Program-made: the position numbers and the translations under genes | Part shown: in pieces, positions 16,349 to 25,877 of the stretch | How the letters are laid out: each line of letters starts with the position of its first letter | Numbering within the stretch: position 1 is the stretch's first letter | The notes under the pieces: generated by a model | The model's input: the letters and a program-made list of their open reading frames with translations, nothing else | Told to the model about the DNA's origin: nothing | Database searches by the model: none | Assembly: GCF_039852015.1 (NCBI RefSeq) | Contig: NZ_CP156626.1 | Span: 124,001-188,000 of the forward strand | DNA: 64,000 bases | Reading direction: 5' to 3' | DNA from: Robbsia sp. KACC 23696 | Lineage (GTDB): Bacteria; Pseudomonadota; Gammaproteobacteria; Burkholderiales; Burkholderiaceae

Positions 16349-17977
16349 ATGAATAAGAGCACATCGGATTATTTGCAGCGGCTGGCCGTTTTGCAGGATG
16401 CGGCCCGCTCGGGGCTGCTCGCGAAAGGCGGACGCGGAATCGAAAAAGAAAGTCTGCGCGTGCGCAGCGACGGCAGCCTCGCGACGAGCGGGCATCCTGC
16501 CGCGCTGGGCGCCGCCCTGACGCATCCGGAACTGACGACCGACTATTCCGAGGCTTTACTGGAATTCATCACGCCGCCGGCTGCCGATCCGGCCGCCGCG
16601 TTGTCGCGCCTGCGGGTACTGCACGGCTTCGTGCATCGGCGCCTGGACGGGGAATACCTGTGGGATCTGTCGATGCCGGGCGTCTTGCCGCGCGACACGG
16701 AGATCCCGATCGCCGACTACGGTCATTCGAACCAGGGCCGTTTCAAGCACGTCTATCGGCAGGGGCTGGCCGTGCGCTACGGCCGCGCGATGCAATGCAT
16801 CGCCGGCATCCACTACAACTTCTCGCTGCCGGATGCGTTGTGGGCACCGCTGGTCGGCCAGCGCGATGCCGACGTGCCGCCGCACGATACCCAGTCGGAA
16901 GGGTATATCCGATTGATGCGCAATTACCGTCGCTTCAGTTGGCTGCTGCTTTATCTGTTCGGCGCCTCGCCCACGCTGGACCGCAGTTTCTTCGCCGAAC
17001 GCCTGGCGAAGCAAGCGCGGGCCGATAGCGATGCGCATCCGGGCGGCCTGGCACTGCTCGATGATCAGACGCTCTATTTGCCCTATGCCACCAGCCTGCG
17101 GATGAGCGATCTCGGGTATCACAACGACGCGATGCGCGAGCGTCGGCCGGATTTCGGTTCGCTGCCGCGCTATATCCGCGGCCTGGAAGAGGCGATCGCC
17201 GCACCGTACGCGCCATATGCCGCCATCGGTACGCATCAGGACGGCGAGTGGATCCAGCTCAACACCAATCTGCTGCAGATCGAGAACGAGCTGTACGCCA
17301 CCGTCCGACCCAAACGCGTCAACCTGCCGGGCGAGCGCGTGACGCATGCCTTGACGCGTGCCGGTATCCAATACGTCGAGATCCGCTGCCTGGATCTGAA
17401 TCCCTTCGATGCCATCGGTATCGATGAAACCACGGCCCGCTTCCTGGATGCCTTCCTGCTGATGTGCGCGCTGGAGGACAGCCCGGACGATGAAGCGCTG
17501 CAACGGGAAGCCGATGCGAATTTCCTCGCGGTCGCGCGCGATGGCCGCCGACCCGGCAAGCAATTGCAGCGCACCGGCGAGACCATTGGTCTCGATGCCT
17601 GGGCGAGCGCCTTGCTCGATCAGATCGGCATCACGGCCGGCCTGCTGGACGAGGCGGGACAGCACCGCGGCGGTGTATCGCATACCGATGCGCTGACGCG
17701 CCAGCGGCACCTGCTGAATACGCCGGCAGAACTGCCGTCGGCGCGCGTCCTGGAGGCGGTGCGCGCCGCGGGGAGTTATGCGGCGTTCGGGCTGCAGCAG
17801 AGCCGCGCGCATGCGGCCACGTTCACCGCCGCGCCGCTGGATCCGGAATGCACCGCCACGCTCGATGCGCTGGCCGTCTCGTCGTTTGCCGAGCAGCGGA
17901 AGATCGAGGCGGCCGACGATATCGATTTCGATACCTTCGTCAGCCGCTTCGGCAAGACCCTGAGTACGACGGACTGA
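16349..17977 (+). CDS. gshA: Glutamate-cysteine ligase (E. coli GshA type)
   Basis: A 542-residue ATP-dependent ligase joining glutamate and cysteine, the first step of glutathione synthesis. Class-typical segments are GRGIEKESLRVRSDG (about 28-42), the TDYSEALLEFITP block, MQCIAGIHYNFSLP, and YVEIRCLDLNPFDAIGI near residue 345. The length fits the gammaproteobacterial-type GshA (about 520-540). ATGs lie at 16349 and, 11 codons upstream, at 16316; the second has an AGGA about 9 nt away, so the start is open. The frame stays open far upstream to 15362, but that part runs antisense to another gene and shows no conservation. A glutathione S-transferase gene follows. Confidence 0.92.
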   Translation: MNKSTSDYLQRLAVLQDAARSGLLAKGGRGIEKESLRVRSDGSLATSGHPAALGAALTHPELTTDYSEALLEFITPPAADPAAALSRLRVLHGFVHRRLDGEYLWDLSMPGVLPRDTEIPIADYGHSNQGRFKHVYRQGLAVRYGRAMQCIAGIHYNFSLPDALWAPLVGQRDADVPPHDTQSEGYIRLMRNYRRFSWLLLYLFGASPTLDRSFFAERLAKQARADSDAHPGGLALLDDQTLYLPYATSLRMSDLGYHNDAMRERRPDFGSLPRYIRGLEEAIAAPYAPYAAIGTHQDGEWIQLNTNLLQIENELYATVRPKRVNLPGERVTHALTRAGIQYVEIRCLDLNPFDAIGIDETTARFLDAFLLMCALEDSPDDEALQREADANFLAVARDGRRPGKQLQRTGETIGLDAWASALLDQIGITAGLLDEAGQHRGGVSHTDALTRQRHLLNTPAELPSARVLEAVRAAGSYAAFGLQQSRAHAATFTAAPLDPECTATLDALAVSSFAEQRKIEAADDIDFDTFVSRFGKTLSTTD

Positions 17978-18129
17978 GTGCAACGACCCTCCGCGCGCTC
18001 GCGTTAGGCGGAAAGAACGGCAGACGGGTATCGCCGTCCTCTCCGTCTAGGCACGCATCGTGTTATCTGATCCGGTGAGAAAACACCGATGCCGCGCGTC
18101 CCGCGTCGGCGTCACCGAGGAGGCACACG

Positions 18130-18888
18130 ATGCACTACGAGCTCTACTATTGGCCGATGCTGCAGGGTCGCGGCGAATTTGTCCGTCTCGCATTGGAAGA
18201 TGCCGGCGCCGATTACACCGATGTCGCGCGCGAAACGCATGGCATGGACAAGATGCAGGCGATCCTGGACACGACGGCACAGGCGGCCGCCAGCGACGTA
18301 CCGCAACTGCCGTTCGCCCCGCCGTTTCTGAAAGCCGGCACGCAGATCCTCTCCCAGACGGCGAATATTCTGGCTTGGCTCGGACCACGCCTGAATCTGG
18401 CACCCGACGGCCACAGCGAGGCCGCGCTGGCGGAACGGGCCTTCATCAACGGCCTGCAATTGACAATCGCCGATGTCGTCGCCGAAGCGCACGACACGCA
18501 TCACCCGATCGCCAGCAGTCTTTACTATGAAGATCAGAAGAAGGAGGCGAAGGCCCGCGCCGGCGACTTCATCGACAATCGCATCCCGAAGTTTCTCGGC
18601 TATTTCGAGCGCGTGATCACACGCGGTGCGGGCGCAGGCGGTTGGCTGACAGGCGACAAGGCGACTTATGCGGACTTGTCGCTGTTCCAGTTGATCGAAG
18701 GCTTGCACTACGCCTTTCCCCGCGGTCTGCAGGGTTTCAAGCAACACTATCCGGCATTGCAGACCTTGCACGGGCAGGTGGCGCAGCGCCCGCGCATCGC
18801 GGCCTATCTGGCCTCGCCGCGCCGCATCGCCTTCAACGAGGAAGGGATTTTCCGGCACTATCCGGAGCTGGATCGCCCGCCGCGATAA
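18130..18888 (+). CDS. Glutathione S-transferase family protein
   Basis: A 252-residue GST. The N-terminal thioredoxin-fold domain starts MHYELYYWPMLQGRGEFVRL, with Tyr in the position used by Tyr-type GSTs to activate glutathione. VPQLPFAPPFLKAG leads to the cis-Pro region, and SQTANILAWLG gives the glutathione-contact Gln/Thr. The all-helical C-terminal domain spans about 95-240 and includes GDKATYADLSLFQLIEG with the conserved N-capping/Asp motif. A strong GAGGAGG lies before the ATG. It sits 150 bp after gshA, a sensible functional neighbour. Its last 56 bp overlap the convergent efflux lipoprotein gene. Confidence 0.92.
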   Translation: MHYELYYWPMLQGRGEFVRLALEDAGADYTDVARETHGMDKMQAILDTTAQAAASDVPQLPFAPPFLKAGTQILSQTANILAWLGPRLNLAPDGHSEAALAERAFINGLQLTIADVVAEAHDTHHPIASSLYYEDQKKEAKARAGDFIDNRIPKFLGYFERVITRGAGAGGWLTGDKATYADLSLFQLIEGLHYAFPRGLQGFKQHYPALQTLHGQVAQRPRIAAYLASPRRIAFNEEGIFRHYPELDRPPR

Positions 18889-20350
18889 CCGGCTCGCCAT
18901 TCCGATCCACCGGGGCGGACAGGCCATCCCAGCCGCCGCCCAGCGCCTTGATCAGACCGGCGGCAGCCACCATGCGGCGACCCTCGACATCGACCAGACT
19001 ACGGCGCGCCGACAACAGCGTCGCCTGGGCCGTCAACACGTCGAGGTATTGATTCGTGCCAGCCTTGTAGCCATTGGTCGAAATCGTCAGCGACTGCTGC
19101 GCCGACGACACGGCGTCACGCTGGATCGTGGCCTCGTTGGCGAGAATGCGCAGACTCGACAGGTTGTCCTCCACGTCCTGGAAGGCCGTCAATACCGCCG
19201 CGCGATAGGTGGCCGCCGCTTGGTCATAACTGGCCCGCGCCTCCGCGACCTTCGCCCGACGCAAGCCGCCGTCGAACAGGGTGGCCGCCAGCTGTGGGCC
19301 GATGGTCCAGACCCGTGCCGGTGCCGTCAGCCAATCGGAGAAGGCGCTGCTCGCAAAACCGCCCGAGGCGGACAGCGTCAGCGTCGGAAAATAGGCTGCC
19401 TGCGCGATGCCGATCTGCTCGTTCGCCGATGCCGCGCTACGCTCGGCCGCCGCGACATCGGGGCGGCGTTCCAGCAGCGAGGAGGGCAGTGTCAATGGAA
19501 TCGTCGGTGGCTCGGCATGCAAAGGCGCCGCCGCCAGCGTGAACACCGACGCCGGTTCGCCCACCAGCACCGCGATCGCATGCTCGTATTGGGCGCGACT
19601 GACCTGGTTGTCGACCGCCGAAGCCTGCGCCGTCTGCAATTGCGTCTGTGCCTGCAGCACGTCCGAACGGGCGGCCACACCTTGCGCATAGCGGTTCTGC
19701 GTCAGCTTCAGATAATCCTGATAGCTGCTGACCGTCTCGTCGTATAAGGCTTGTGCCGCATCCAGCGCGCGCAGTTGAAAATAGTCCTCCGCCAGCGTGC
19801 CCTGAACGGACAACCGCGCATTGGCAAGATTGGCTTGCGCACTCTGGGCACTGGCGCGTTCGGACGTCACGCTCCGGCGCACACTGCCCCAGAGATCGGG
19901 CTCCCACGACGCCTGCGCCTCGGCCGAATAGCTATTGCCGATGCTGGAGCGACCGGTCGACGAAGCGTTGCGGCCGGTCCCGGAGCGCGTTGCGCTACCG
20001 GTGGCACCCAGCGTCGGGAAATAGCTGCTGCGCGCCTGATCGATCAAAGCCGTGGCCTGACGATAGGCGGCCTCGTACTGCGCGATCGACTGATTCGCTT
20101 GGTTCGCCTTTTCGATCAGGCCATTCAGCGTCGGATCGCCGAACACTTCCCACCACGCACCGCGCGGATCGTGGTCGGACGGTTGCGCGACTTTCCATCC
20201 CGGCGGCGCCTCCTTGAAAGCGGCCGGCACCGCCGTCGTCGGTGTCTTGTAATTCGGCCCGACGACGCAGCCAGCCAATGCACCCGCCATGACCAATGCG
20301 GCGCTCAGCGCCAGCAATGACGACGTTGGTCCGCGGACATCCTTTCTCAT
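18833..20350 (-). CDS. RND-type outer membrane efflux lipoprotein (OprM/NodT family)
   Basis: A 505-residue TolC-superfamily outer membrane channel. It has a lipoprotein signal peptide with lipobox LAGC, then CVVGPNYKTPT, the usual start of mature NodT-family proteins. Two OEP repeats follow, with typical LSVQGTLAEDYFQLRALDAA, RYAQGVAARSDVLQAQTQL and ERRPDVAAAERS segments. The ATG at 20350 follows AAGGAAAG. No membrane fusion protein or RND pump gene adjoins it, so it must work with a pump encoded elsewhere. It is convergent with the GST gene, with a 56-bp coding overlap. Confidence 0.92.
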   Translation of the reverse strand: MRKDVRGPTSSLLALSAALVMAGALAGCVVGPNYKTPTTAVPAAFKEAPPGWKVAQPSDHDPRGAWWEVFGDPTLNGLIEKANQANQSIAQYEAAYRQATALIDQARSSYFPTLGATGSATRSGTGRNASSTGRSSIGNSYSAEAQASWEPDLWGSVRRSVTSERASAQSAQANLANARLSVQGTLAEDYFQLRALDAAQALYDETVSSYQDYLKLTQNRYAQGVAARSDVLQAQTQLQTAQASAVDNQVSRAQYEHAIAVLVGEPASVFTLAAAPLHAEPPTIPLTLPSSLLERRPDVAAAERSAASANEQIGIAQAAYFPTLTLSASGGFASSAFSDWLTAPARVWTIGPQLAATLFDGGLRRAKVAEARASYDQAAATYRAAVLTAFQDVEDNLSSLRILANEATIQRDAVSSAQQSLTISTNGYKAGTNQYLDVLTAQATLLSARRSLVDVEGRRMVAAAGLIKALGGGWDGLSAPVDRNGEPVIAAGDPAPDSAGKSLPR

Positions 20351-20444
20351 AGCCCTTTCCTTCGCATTTCGCTCCACCCTTCATTATCGCCGCATCCGCG
20401 AAATGAAGGAGCCGTTCACCGGCAATCGTGCATTTCGAACGATT

Positions 20445-21335
20445 TCAGGGAAAACGCAGTGCCACGGTATTCGCGTCCACGCGTGGTCCGAGCAAGGACA
20501 ATAGCCCGGACAGATTGGCCTTGGCCTCGTCGCCGCTGCGCGCCTGCCCGCTGAATTGAAAGCCGGCGGCATTGCCATCGCCACTGCCGCTCAGGAACAG
20601 GGGGCCTTTTTCCGTGGACAGTTGCAGCGCGATGCCGGCACCGTTCGCCCGGATGATCGCCCGATAGCTGCCGAGCGGACGAACGCGTGACACGCTGGAG
20701 GACATATCGGCCAGCATCACCGTCAGTTGTCCGTAGGCGCCGCTGCGCAGCAAATGCCATTCGGTCCATTCCAGACGCGTATCGCCCTGCAGATCGAGCG
20801 TGTTGAACGGCGCACCGAGCCCGCTGAGCAAGCTCGCCGGCACGGCGATGCCGCCCGCGCTCACCGTCGCCCCGTTCAGGCCCGCGACCACGCGCACTTT
20901 CTCCGACAAGGGCCGATCCTCGCGCACGTCGAGACGGACTTCACCGGTAAACAAGGGCCAGAACGCGGCCTGCCAGAGGATCCGATAGGGCAGACGTGCC
21001 GCCATCAGCATCGGCGCGCCGCTGCGGCCATCCGTCGATGGGAGCGACGGGTCCGGCTGTCCGCCTGGCGCGAGTACCAGGAAGGCCGAACCCTGCCACA
21101 AGGAACCGGTCACATCGACGAGTTCCAGCCGCCCTTGCGTATAACGCGTGGCCAGCGGTGCGACCCACGCGGCGGGCAACAGGATCCCGATCGTCAGCAG
21201 CACTGCCAGCACGGCAACCAGCGCCATACACCAGAGGGGCGGTCGGGCACCCCACGGCGCGTCGTCGATGCGATCGCGCCCCAGCCGGCCGCCACCGCCG
21301 CCATTCGCGCGGCGGCGACCATGCAAAGGGGTCAT
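20445..21335 (-). CDS. gspN: Type II secretion system protein N
   Basis: A 296-residue inner membrane protein, last gene of the gspG-N block. It has a Gly/Arg-rich cytoplasmic N-terminus, one transmembrane helix (about 35-55), then a periplasmic domain starting ATRYTQGRLELVDVTGSLWQGSAFL, the T2SN signature. Its ATG overlaps the gspM stop (ATGA), so translation is coupled. GspN is accessory in many systems; its presence fits the Burkholderia-type operon. Confidence 0.88.
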   Translation of the reverse strand: MTPLHGRRRANGGGGGRLGRDRIDDAPWGARPPLWCMALVAVLAVLLTIGILLPAAWVAPLATRYTQGRLELVDVTGSLWQGSAFLVLAPGGQPDPSLPSTDGRSGAPMLMAARLPYRILWQAAFWPLFTGEVRLDVREDRPLSEKVRVVAGLNGATVSAGGIAVPASLLSGLGAPFNTLDLQGDTRLEWTEWHLLRSGAYGQLTVMLADMSSSVSRVRPLGSYRAIIRANGAGIALQLSTEKGPLFLSGSGDGNAAGFQFSGQARSGDEAKANLSGLLSLLGPRVDANTVALRFP

Positions 21336-21877
21336 CGCGACGCGCTCCCGCTCTGGCCGGCACCGTCACGCTGTCCTGCCAATGTCACCGTCGCATCCAC
21401 GCGGCCATCGATGGCGCCGTCGGGCGCCCGCACCGGCGCGATCTGCGCATCGCTGACCTTGACCTTCAACTGCGTGCGCATCTGATCGAGCCAGTGCACC
21501 AGTGCGGCGAAGGACACCTGTTTCACCGTCACCCGCACGCCGTTGCCCACCGTCTGCACGGCGTCCGCATCGCCCAGGCCGGCATCGCTCAACGCGGCGG
21601 CCAAGCCCGTGCGCAGCGCCTCGCCACTGGGCGCCGCGCCCTGTGCCGCGCCGGACAAGCGCTGCGCGACCATCGCCTGCGCCTGCATCTGCCCAAGTTG
21701 CTGTTGCATGCCGGGCAACGTCGCCTCGATCCGTGCAATCCCGTCGAGCGCCGGCGCGACCAGTATCTGGTACAGCAACGCGAGCAACACCACCACGCCG
21801 CCGATCGACAACAGGCGACGCTCGCGCGGCTGCCGTTGCGCCCACCACGCGCCCACCATCATCTGCCACGTATTCAT
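21332..21877 (-). CDS. gspM: Type II secretion system protein M
   Basis: A 181-residue bitopic protein of the inner-membrane platform that pairs with GspL. A short cytoplasmic start (MNTWQMMVGAWWAQRQPRER) is followed by a transmembrane helix (LLSIGGVVVLLALLYQILVA) and a periplasmic ferredoxin-like domain. The ATG at 21877 is preceded by AGGAG; a TTG at 21898 in the same frame is weaker. The start overlaps the gspL stop by ATGA. Confidence 0.88.
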   Translation of the reverse strand: MNTWQMMVGAWWAQRQPRERRLLSIGGVVVLLALLYQILVAPALDGIARIEATLPGMQQQLGQMQAQAMVAQRLSGAAQGAAPSGEALRTGLAAALSDAGLGDADAVQTVGNGVRVTVKQVSFAALVHWLDQMRTQLKVKVSDAQIAPVRAPDGAIDGRVDATVTLAGQRDGAGQSGSASR

Positions 21878-23607
21878 CGACGGCTCCTGATCGTCCAACG
21901 CTGACCATCCGGCCGCGATTCCATCGATGCATCCAGGCCTTGTCGCGCCAATCGGTCACGCAGCCCCGCATCCACCTGCGCGTCGCTGCGGAACAGCACC
22001 TGCAGGCTGCTGCCGTCGTATGTCATTGCACCGATACCGTTCGGTGAGATGCCGCCCATCGACAAGGACAGGCCATTCGTCAGCGTCAGGAAGTCGTTCG
22101 GCGACAACTCGCCGGCCGCTACCCGCAGCGCGTCCAGCGAGCGGGTCATCTGCACGACCGGGTCGAGCACGACTGTCGTCGACGGGAAGGCCGACAACAG
22201 GCGTTCCGTCATCGCCGCCTGCACGGCATTGCGCTGATGCACGAGTTGCGCCCAACGCAGATTCAAGCCGATCAACGTCACCACGACACTGGCCAGCACC
22301 AGCATCACCGGCCAACGCACCTGTCGCCAGAGCGCGCCGGAGAGACGCAGACCTTTCGGCGCGAATTCGAATTGGCAGAGGTCGATCACGCACCGTTGCG
22401 CCGCCTGCGCCAACTGCGCCATCGTGTACGGTCGCGCCCCCGGACGCAGGCGCAGCGCGGCACCGGCCATCGCCTGGTCGTCGGTGCCGGCAACCAGGTA
22501 ATACAGCGTCCGATGCGGCGCGATCATGTCCAGCGTCAAATCGATATCGGTGCGCGCGATCCGCAGACCTTCGCCGCATAGGCGATGCGCCTCCAAGGAA
22601 GCGGCATCGTCTTCGTCGAGCGCCGCCACGGCCGCGGCATCGATCCGCGCGGCGCCGCTGGCGTCGGCCAGTGCGCGGGCGTGGCCTGCATCGTCGCGCG
22701 TCGCGCTCCCCTCGACAGGCGCCGCGGTGCCGATATCGGCGAGCGACACGACGTCACGACCATCGACTGCCGATTCCGCAGACGCGGCGGCACGTGCCAA
22801 ACCGGCACCCGCGGCCGGCGTAAGCAGCGTGTCCGGTCCGGCATCGGCGACATCGACGCGCTCACCGCCGGCATGCGGGCGGCGGCGCAACGTCACTTCG
22901 ACGGTGCCATCCTGAGCGACCGTAGCGGCATGCGCGCTGTCGTCGAGCAGCACCGATACCGACGCATCGTCGCTGCCGTCGGTCGCCAGACCGACGCCGC
23001 TCGACAAACCGGGCAAGGGCAGGCAACCGCTCATCGGCACGACCCGCAACGCCTTGTGACCGGCCGCGGCGAAACGCGTCAGCAGGTCGCGCAACCAGGT
23101 CCGATCGACGGCCGCCAGCGTACGGACCGATGCGGCTTTGCCCACCGCGGCCAGGCGCGGACGACGCGGTGCGGCACGGCGCGTGAACCGGCCGATTCCG
23201 CCGACACCGGTCCATGCGGCCGCCCCCGCGCCGGGCAGCGGACCTGCCACGATATGCACCGGCGCCGTATCGGGCAGCAGCCAGTCCTCGATGATGTTCG
23301 GCAGCGCCTGCTGCAGGCGGGCGCCTTGCAACGGCGGCACCGGTGCATCGACGAGCAGCACGTCGCGTGCGGCCAGGACCAGACAGGTGGCTTGCGCCGC
23401 CGGCAACAAGCCCAGCGGCGCCGTGCCGGACTGCAACACCGTACCGCGCCGATCGGTCAGCACATAGCGCAAGCCGCCGGCCGCGGATGCGGGCAGCCGA
23501 TCCGCGCCGGGCTGCGCCTCCGACGTCCCCGCCGCACCGGGCAGGCCGGCGCCCGCCGATGTCTCCGCCGCGTCACGCGGCGGAATCAATACGGTCAATG
23601 TACTCAC
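21874..23607 (-). CDS. gspL: Type II secretion system protein L
   Basis: A 577-residue platform protein that links the GspE ATPase to the membrane. The N-terminal actin-like cytoplasmic domain includes LVLAARDVLLVDAPVPPLQG and ALPNIIEDWLLPD. A single transmembrane helix (RWPVMLVLASVVVTLIGL) is followed by a periplasmic ferredoxin-like domain with LSMGGISPNGIGAMTYDGSS. The protein is long for the family because of an Ala/Asp-rich, probably disordered segment of over 100 residues between the cytoplasmic subdomains. It starts with GTG at 23607 behind GGAGAG. It lies 15 bp after gspK and overlaps gspM. Confidence 0.9.
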   Translation of the reverse strand: MSTLTVLIPPRDAAETSAGAGLPGAAGTSEAQPGADRLPASAAGGLRYVLTDRRGTVLQSGTAPLGLLPAAQATCLVLAARDVLLVDAPVPPLQGARLQQALPNIIEDWLLPDTAPVHIVAGPLPGAGAAAWTGVGGIGRFTRRAAPRRPRLAAVGKAASVRTLAAVDRTWLRDLLTRFAAAGHKALRVVPMSGCLPLPGLSSGVGLATDGSDDASVSVLLDDSAHAATVAQDGTVEVTLRRRPHAGGERVDVADAGPDTLLTPAAGAGLARAAASAESAVDGRDVVSLADIGTAAPVEGSATRDDAGHARALADASGAARIDAAAVAALDEDDAASLEAHRLCGEGLRIARTDIDLTLDMIAPHRTLYYLVAGTDDQAMAGAALRLRPGARPYTMAQLAQAAQRCVIDLCQFEFAPKGLRLSGALWRQVRWPVMLVLASVVVTLIGLNLRWAQLVHQRNAVQAAMTERLLSAFPSTTVVLDPVVQMTRSLDALRVAAGELSPNDFLTLTNGLSLSMGGISPNGIGAMTYDGSSLQVLFRSDAQVDAGLRDRLARQGLDASMESRPDGQRWTIRSRR

Positions 23608-23622
23608 ACACTCTCCAATTCG

Positions 23623-24750
23623 TCATTGCCGTGCTTCAACCACCCGCACGATGCGCGTCGCATGCGTCCGTGCATCGCGATACACCAGCGCAACGTTGTC
23701 CACCACAGCCCGTTCATGCGTCACGCGGGCGTGAATCTCGAAATAACGTGTAGTCACGTCGAAGCGACTCGCATCGAGCGTATCCGACGCCAACATGAAG
23801 CGCGCCAGGCGCGTCTGCGCATCGCCCAGATTGACGAAAAACGCCTGGTCGCGCGTCGCCACCACCGCCTGCGCCGCCGTCACGGTCAACGACGGCAACG
23901 CCGACGCAATCACCTCGGCACTCGCCGTGTTCAGATTGATCTGGGTCGGCACCGGCAGAATCGTCACAAACGACCGCAGCCGCGCGATGATCTGCGGCGT
24001 AAAGCCGGGGAGCACCGCGAGATCGTCCACATCGTGCAGCTGGATGGGCCGCGTCATCTCCGCCGCCGCATTGCCGCTGCTCAAACCAGGGTCATCGCTG
24101 AAACCACTGCTGCTGTTCGGCGAGGCGTTGTTGTTCAGTGCCGCGGCTTGCGCATCGGACGCGATATCGCCCGTCTGCGCCTGCTGCGTTTTCGTCGCCG
24201 ACGACAACAACGTCGTCATCAGATATTGCGCCGTCGGCGTCGCCAAGTCACCGTTCAAACCCAGCAAGGACAGCAGCTTCTGAAACTGCTGCAAGGCCTG
24301 CGGATCGATACGCAATCCCCCAACCGGCGCGATGCCCACCAGATTGCGCAGATTGAAGCGCGATTGCGCATCGACGACCCCGCCCGACAACCAGGTGGAC
24401 GCGCCCTCTTGCGAGCGTGCGATCCCCATTTTTCCGAGAAAGTCCGACAGCCGCGTCGGCGCGATCGGCACGCTCCAGGCGCCGCCGAGATAGGTCACCG
24501 GCAAGGCATCGGCCTGCGTACGCAAAATCAGACGCGCCCAATCCATGACGCCACGCGATACCCAACGAGCCTGTTCCGCCTCGCGCTGATTCTCCACGCG
24601 ACGAATCTCCACCTGCTGCCGCCATAACAATCCGGATACCAGCACCGCGGCCAAGGTGGTGACCAATAGCGCCGTGATCAAGGCCGCGCCGCGCGAACGC
24701 CGACGGCCGGCGTCCCCTTCATATCTGGACCTTGGCGGGCTTCGTTTCAT
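23623..24750 (-). CDS. gspK: Type II secretion minor pseudopilin K
   Basis: A 375-residue minor pseudopilin, the tip component of the pseudopilus. The prepilin leader ends at G21 (RRRSRG, then AALITALLV). The residue at mature position 5 is Thr, not Glu, which is the hallmark of GspK. The membrane helix is followed by the large alpha domain and the conserved VDAQSRFNLRNLVG and INLNTASAEVIASALP segments. A low-complexity Asn/Ser stretch (about 210-235) is probably a loop. Its start overlaps the gspJ stop by ATGA. Confidence 0.9.
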   Translation of the reverse strand: MKRSPPRSRYEGDAGRRRSRGAALITALLVTTLAAVLVSGLLWRQQVEIRRVENQREAEQARWVSRGVMDWARLILRTQADALPVTYLGGAWSVPIAPTRLSDFLGKMGIARSQEGASTWLSGGVVDAQSRFNLRNLVGIAPVGGLRIDPQALQQFQKLLSLLGLNGDLATPTAQYLMTTLLSSATKTQQAQTGDIASDAQAAALNNNASPNSSSGFSDDPGLSSGNAAAEMTRPIQLHDVDDLAVLPGFTPQIIARLRSFVTILPVPTQINLNTASAEVIASALPSLTVTAAQAVVATRDQAFFVNLGDAQTRLARFMLASDTLDASRFDVTTRYFEIHARVTHERAVVDNVALVYRDARTHATRIVRVVEARQ

Positions 24751-25424
24751 TGCGCCACCAGATAATCACGTTCATAACGCCGCAGACCGCCGTCGTTCGT
24801 CGACAACGTCAGTCGTACGCCGCGGGCCGCGCGCTCCAACGGCGCGGAACTGGTGGTAGCGTCCCGCAACGCGCGTTGCGAGCGGGTCACCGCCGCCGCC
24901 ACCGACGATTGCGCACCGGTCCACCCCTGTGCCTCCAGCCAAGCCTCCGCCTGGAATGTCGCCACATGCGGCAGCAACACCACTTCGCGCCAATCGCCTT
25001 GGTCGCCATTTCCCGACAGCGCCTGTTGCAAGGCGCCGACCGTTGCGACCGGGGCCGAGGCACGGCGCAGCAACTGTCCTTCCCGCACTTGATACACGAC
25101 CACCTGCAACCGTCGCGGCTGCTCCGGCTGCGTGAGATAGCGCACGACGGTAAAACCGCTGCCTTGCAATATCACCGCACTGCCGCGCGCATCGTCATCG
25201 CTGGCGGCTGCGCGCAGATCGAAACCGACCTGACCTAAAGCACGCGCGATCGTTCGTTCGTCGCTCATCGTCGCCACGACGATCTCACGTCCCCGTACGA
25301 TCTGGTCGAAGCCACGCCAGCTCAATAGCGCGACCACCGCCAGCAGCGTGATCGCCACCAACAGCTCGATCAAGGTGAAGCCGGCCTCCCGGCGCGGCGT
25401 ATCAGAGCGGCCTGTGCGTTTCAT
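24747..25424 (-). CDS. gspJ: Type II secretion minor pseudopilin J
   Basis: A 225-residue minor pseudopilin. The prepilin peptidase site is G15-FTLIEL, followed by the hydrophobic N-helix (LVAITLLAVVALLSW). The body contains ERTIARALGQVGFDLR and LLPHVATFQAEAWLEAQGW, typical of GspJ, which forms the pseudopilus tip with GspI and GspK. It overlaps gspI by 23 bp upstream and gspK by 4 bp downstream. Confidence 0.92.
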   Translation of the reverse strand: MKRTGRSDTPRREAGFTLIELLVAITLLAVVALLSWRGFDQIVRGREIVVATMSDERTIARALGQVGFDLRAAASDDDARGSAVILQGSGFTVVRYLTQPEQPRRLQVVVYQVREGQLLRRASAPVATVGALQQALSGNGDQGDWREVVLLPHVATFQAEAWLEAQGWTGAQSSVAAAVTRSQRALRDATTSSAPLERAARGVRLTLSTNDGGLRRYERDYLVAQ

Positions 25425-25875
25425 CCGCCACCACCGTAACCAGATCGGCCAACATCGTTTTTCCGGTAACCGCGCTACGCACGGACACCTCGACTCGCCG
25501 AAACGCCGGATTCGGCGTCGGCGTTACCGTCATATCGCAGACCAGCGCCAGCCCGCCTTGCGGGCAGGGGACGGACGTCACCCCGAACGACGGCCAACTG
25601 CGTTGCAGATGCAACATCGTGATCGTATTGTCGGCGCTCCAGCCAGCCAGCAGGCGCGCATGCAAGGCGGCGGTATTCGTCGCCACACTCCCGACGGCGC
25701 GCAAGGCCGCGACCAGACCGATCGCGACGATCGCCAACGCGACCAGGACTTCGATCAAGGTAAAACCGGCCGCAAACCCGGCGCGTGCCGTGCGCGCGCG
25801 TCGGCGCGGCCCCGCGCGCGAAGCACAGGGGGGGCGCCGCATATCGATCGATCGACGGACGAAGGAGAGACGCAT
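25402..25875 (-). CDS. gspI: Type II secretion minor pseudopilin I
   Basis: A 157-residue minor pseudopilin. The cleavage site G37-FTLIEV is followed by the N-helix LVALAIVAIGLVAALRAVG. The C-terminal part includes RRVEVSVRSAVTGKTMLADL. I start it at the ATG at 25875, 2 bp after the gspH stop, although that site has no clear Shine-Dalgarno and gives a long Arg-rich leader. An ATG at 25842 would shorten the leader to 26 residues. Frames reaching 26154 only read through gspH. Confidence 0.85.
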   Translation of the reverse strand: MRLSFVRRSIDMRRPPCASRAGPRRRARTARAGFAAGFTLIEVLVALAIVAIGLVAALRAVGSVATNTAALHARLLAGWSADNTITMLHLQRSWPSFGVTSVPCPQGGLALVCDMTVTPTPNPAFRRVEVSVRSAVTGKTMLADLVTVVADETHRPL

Positions 25876-25877
25876 CG

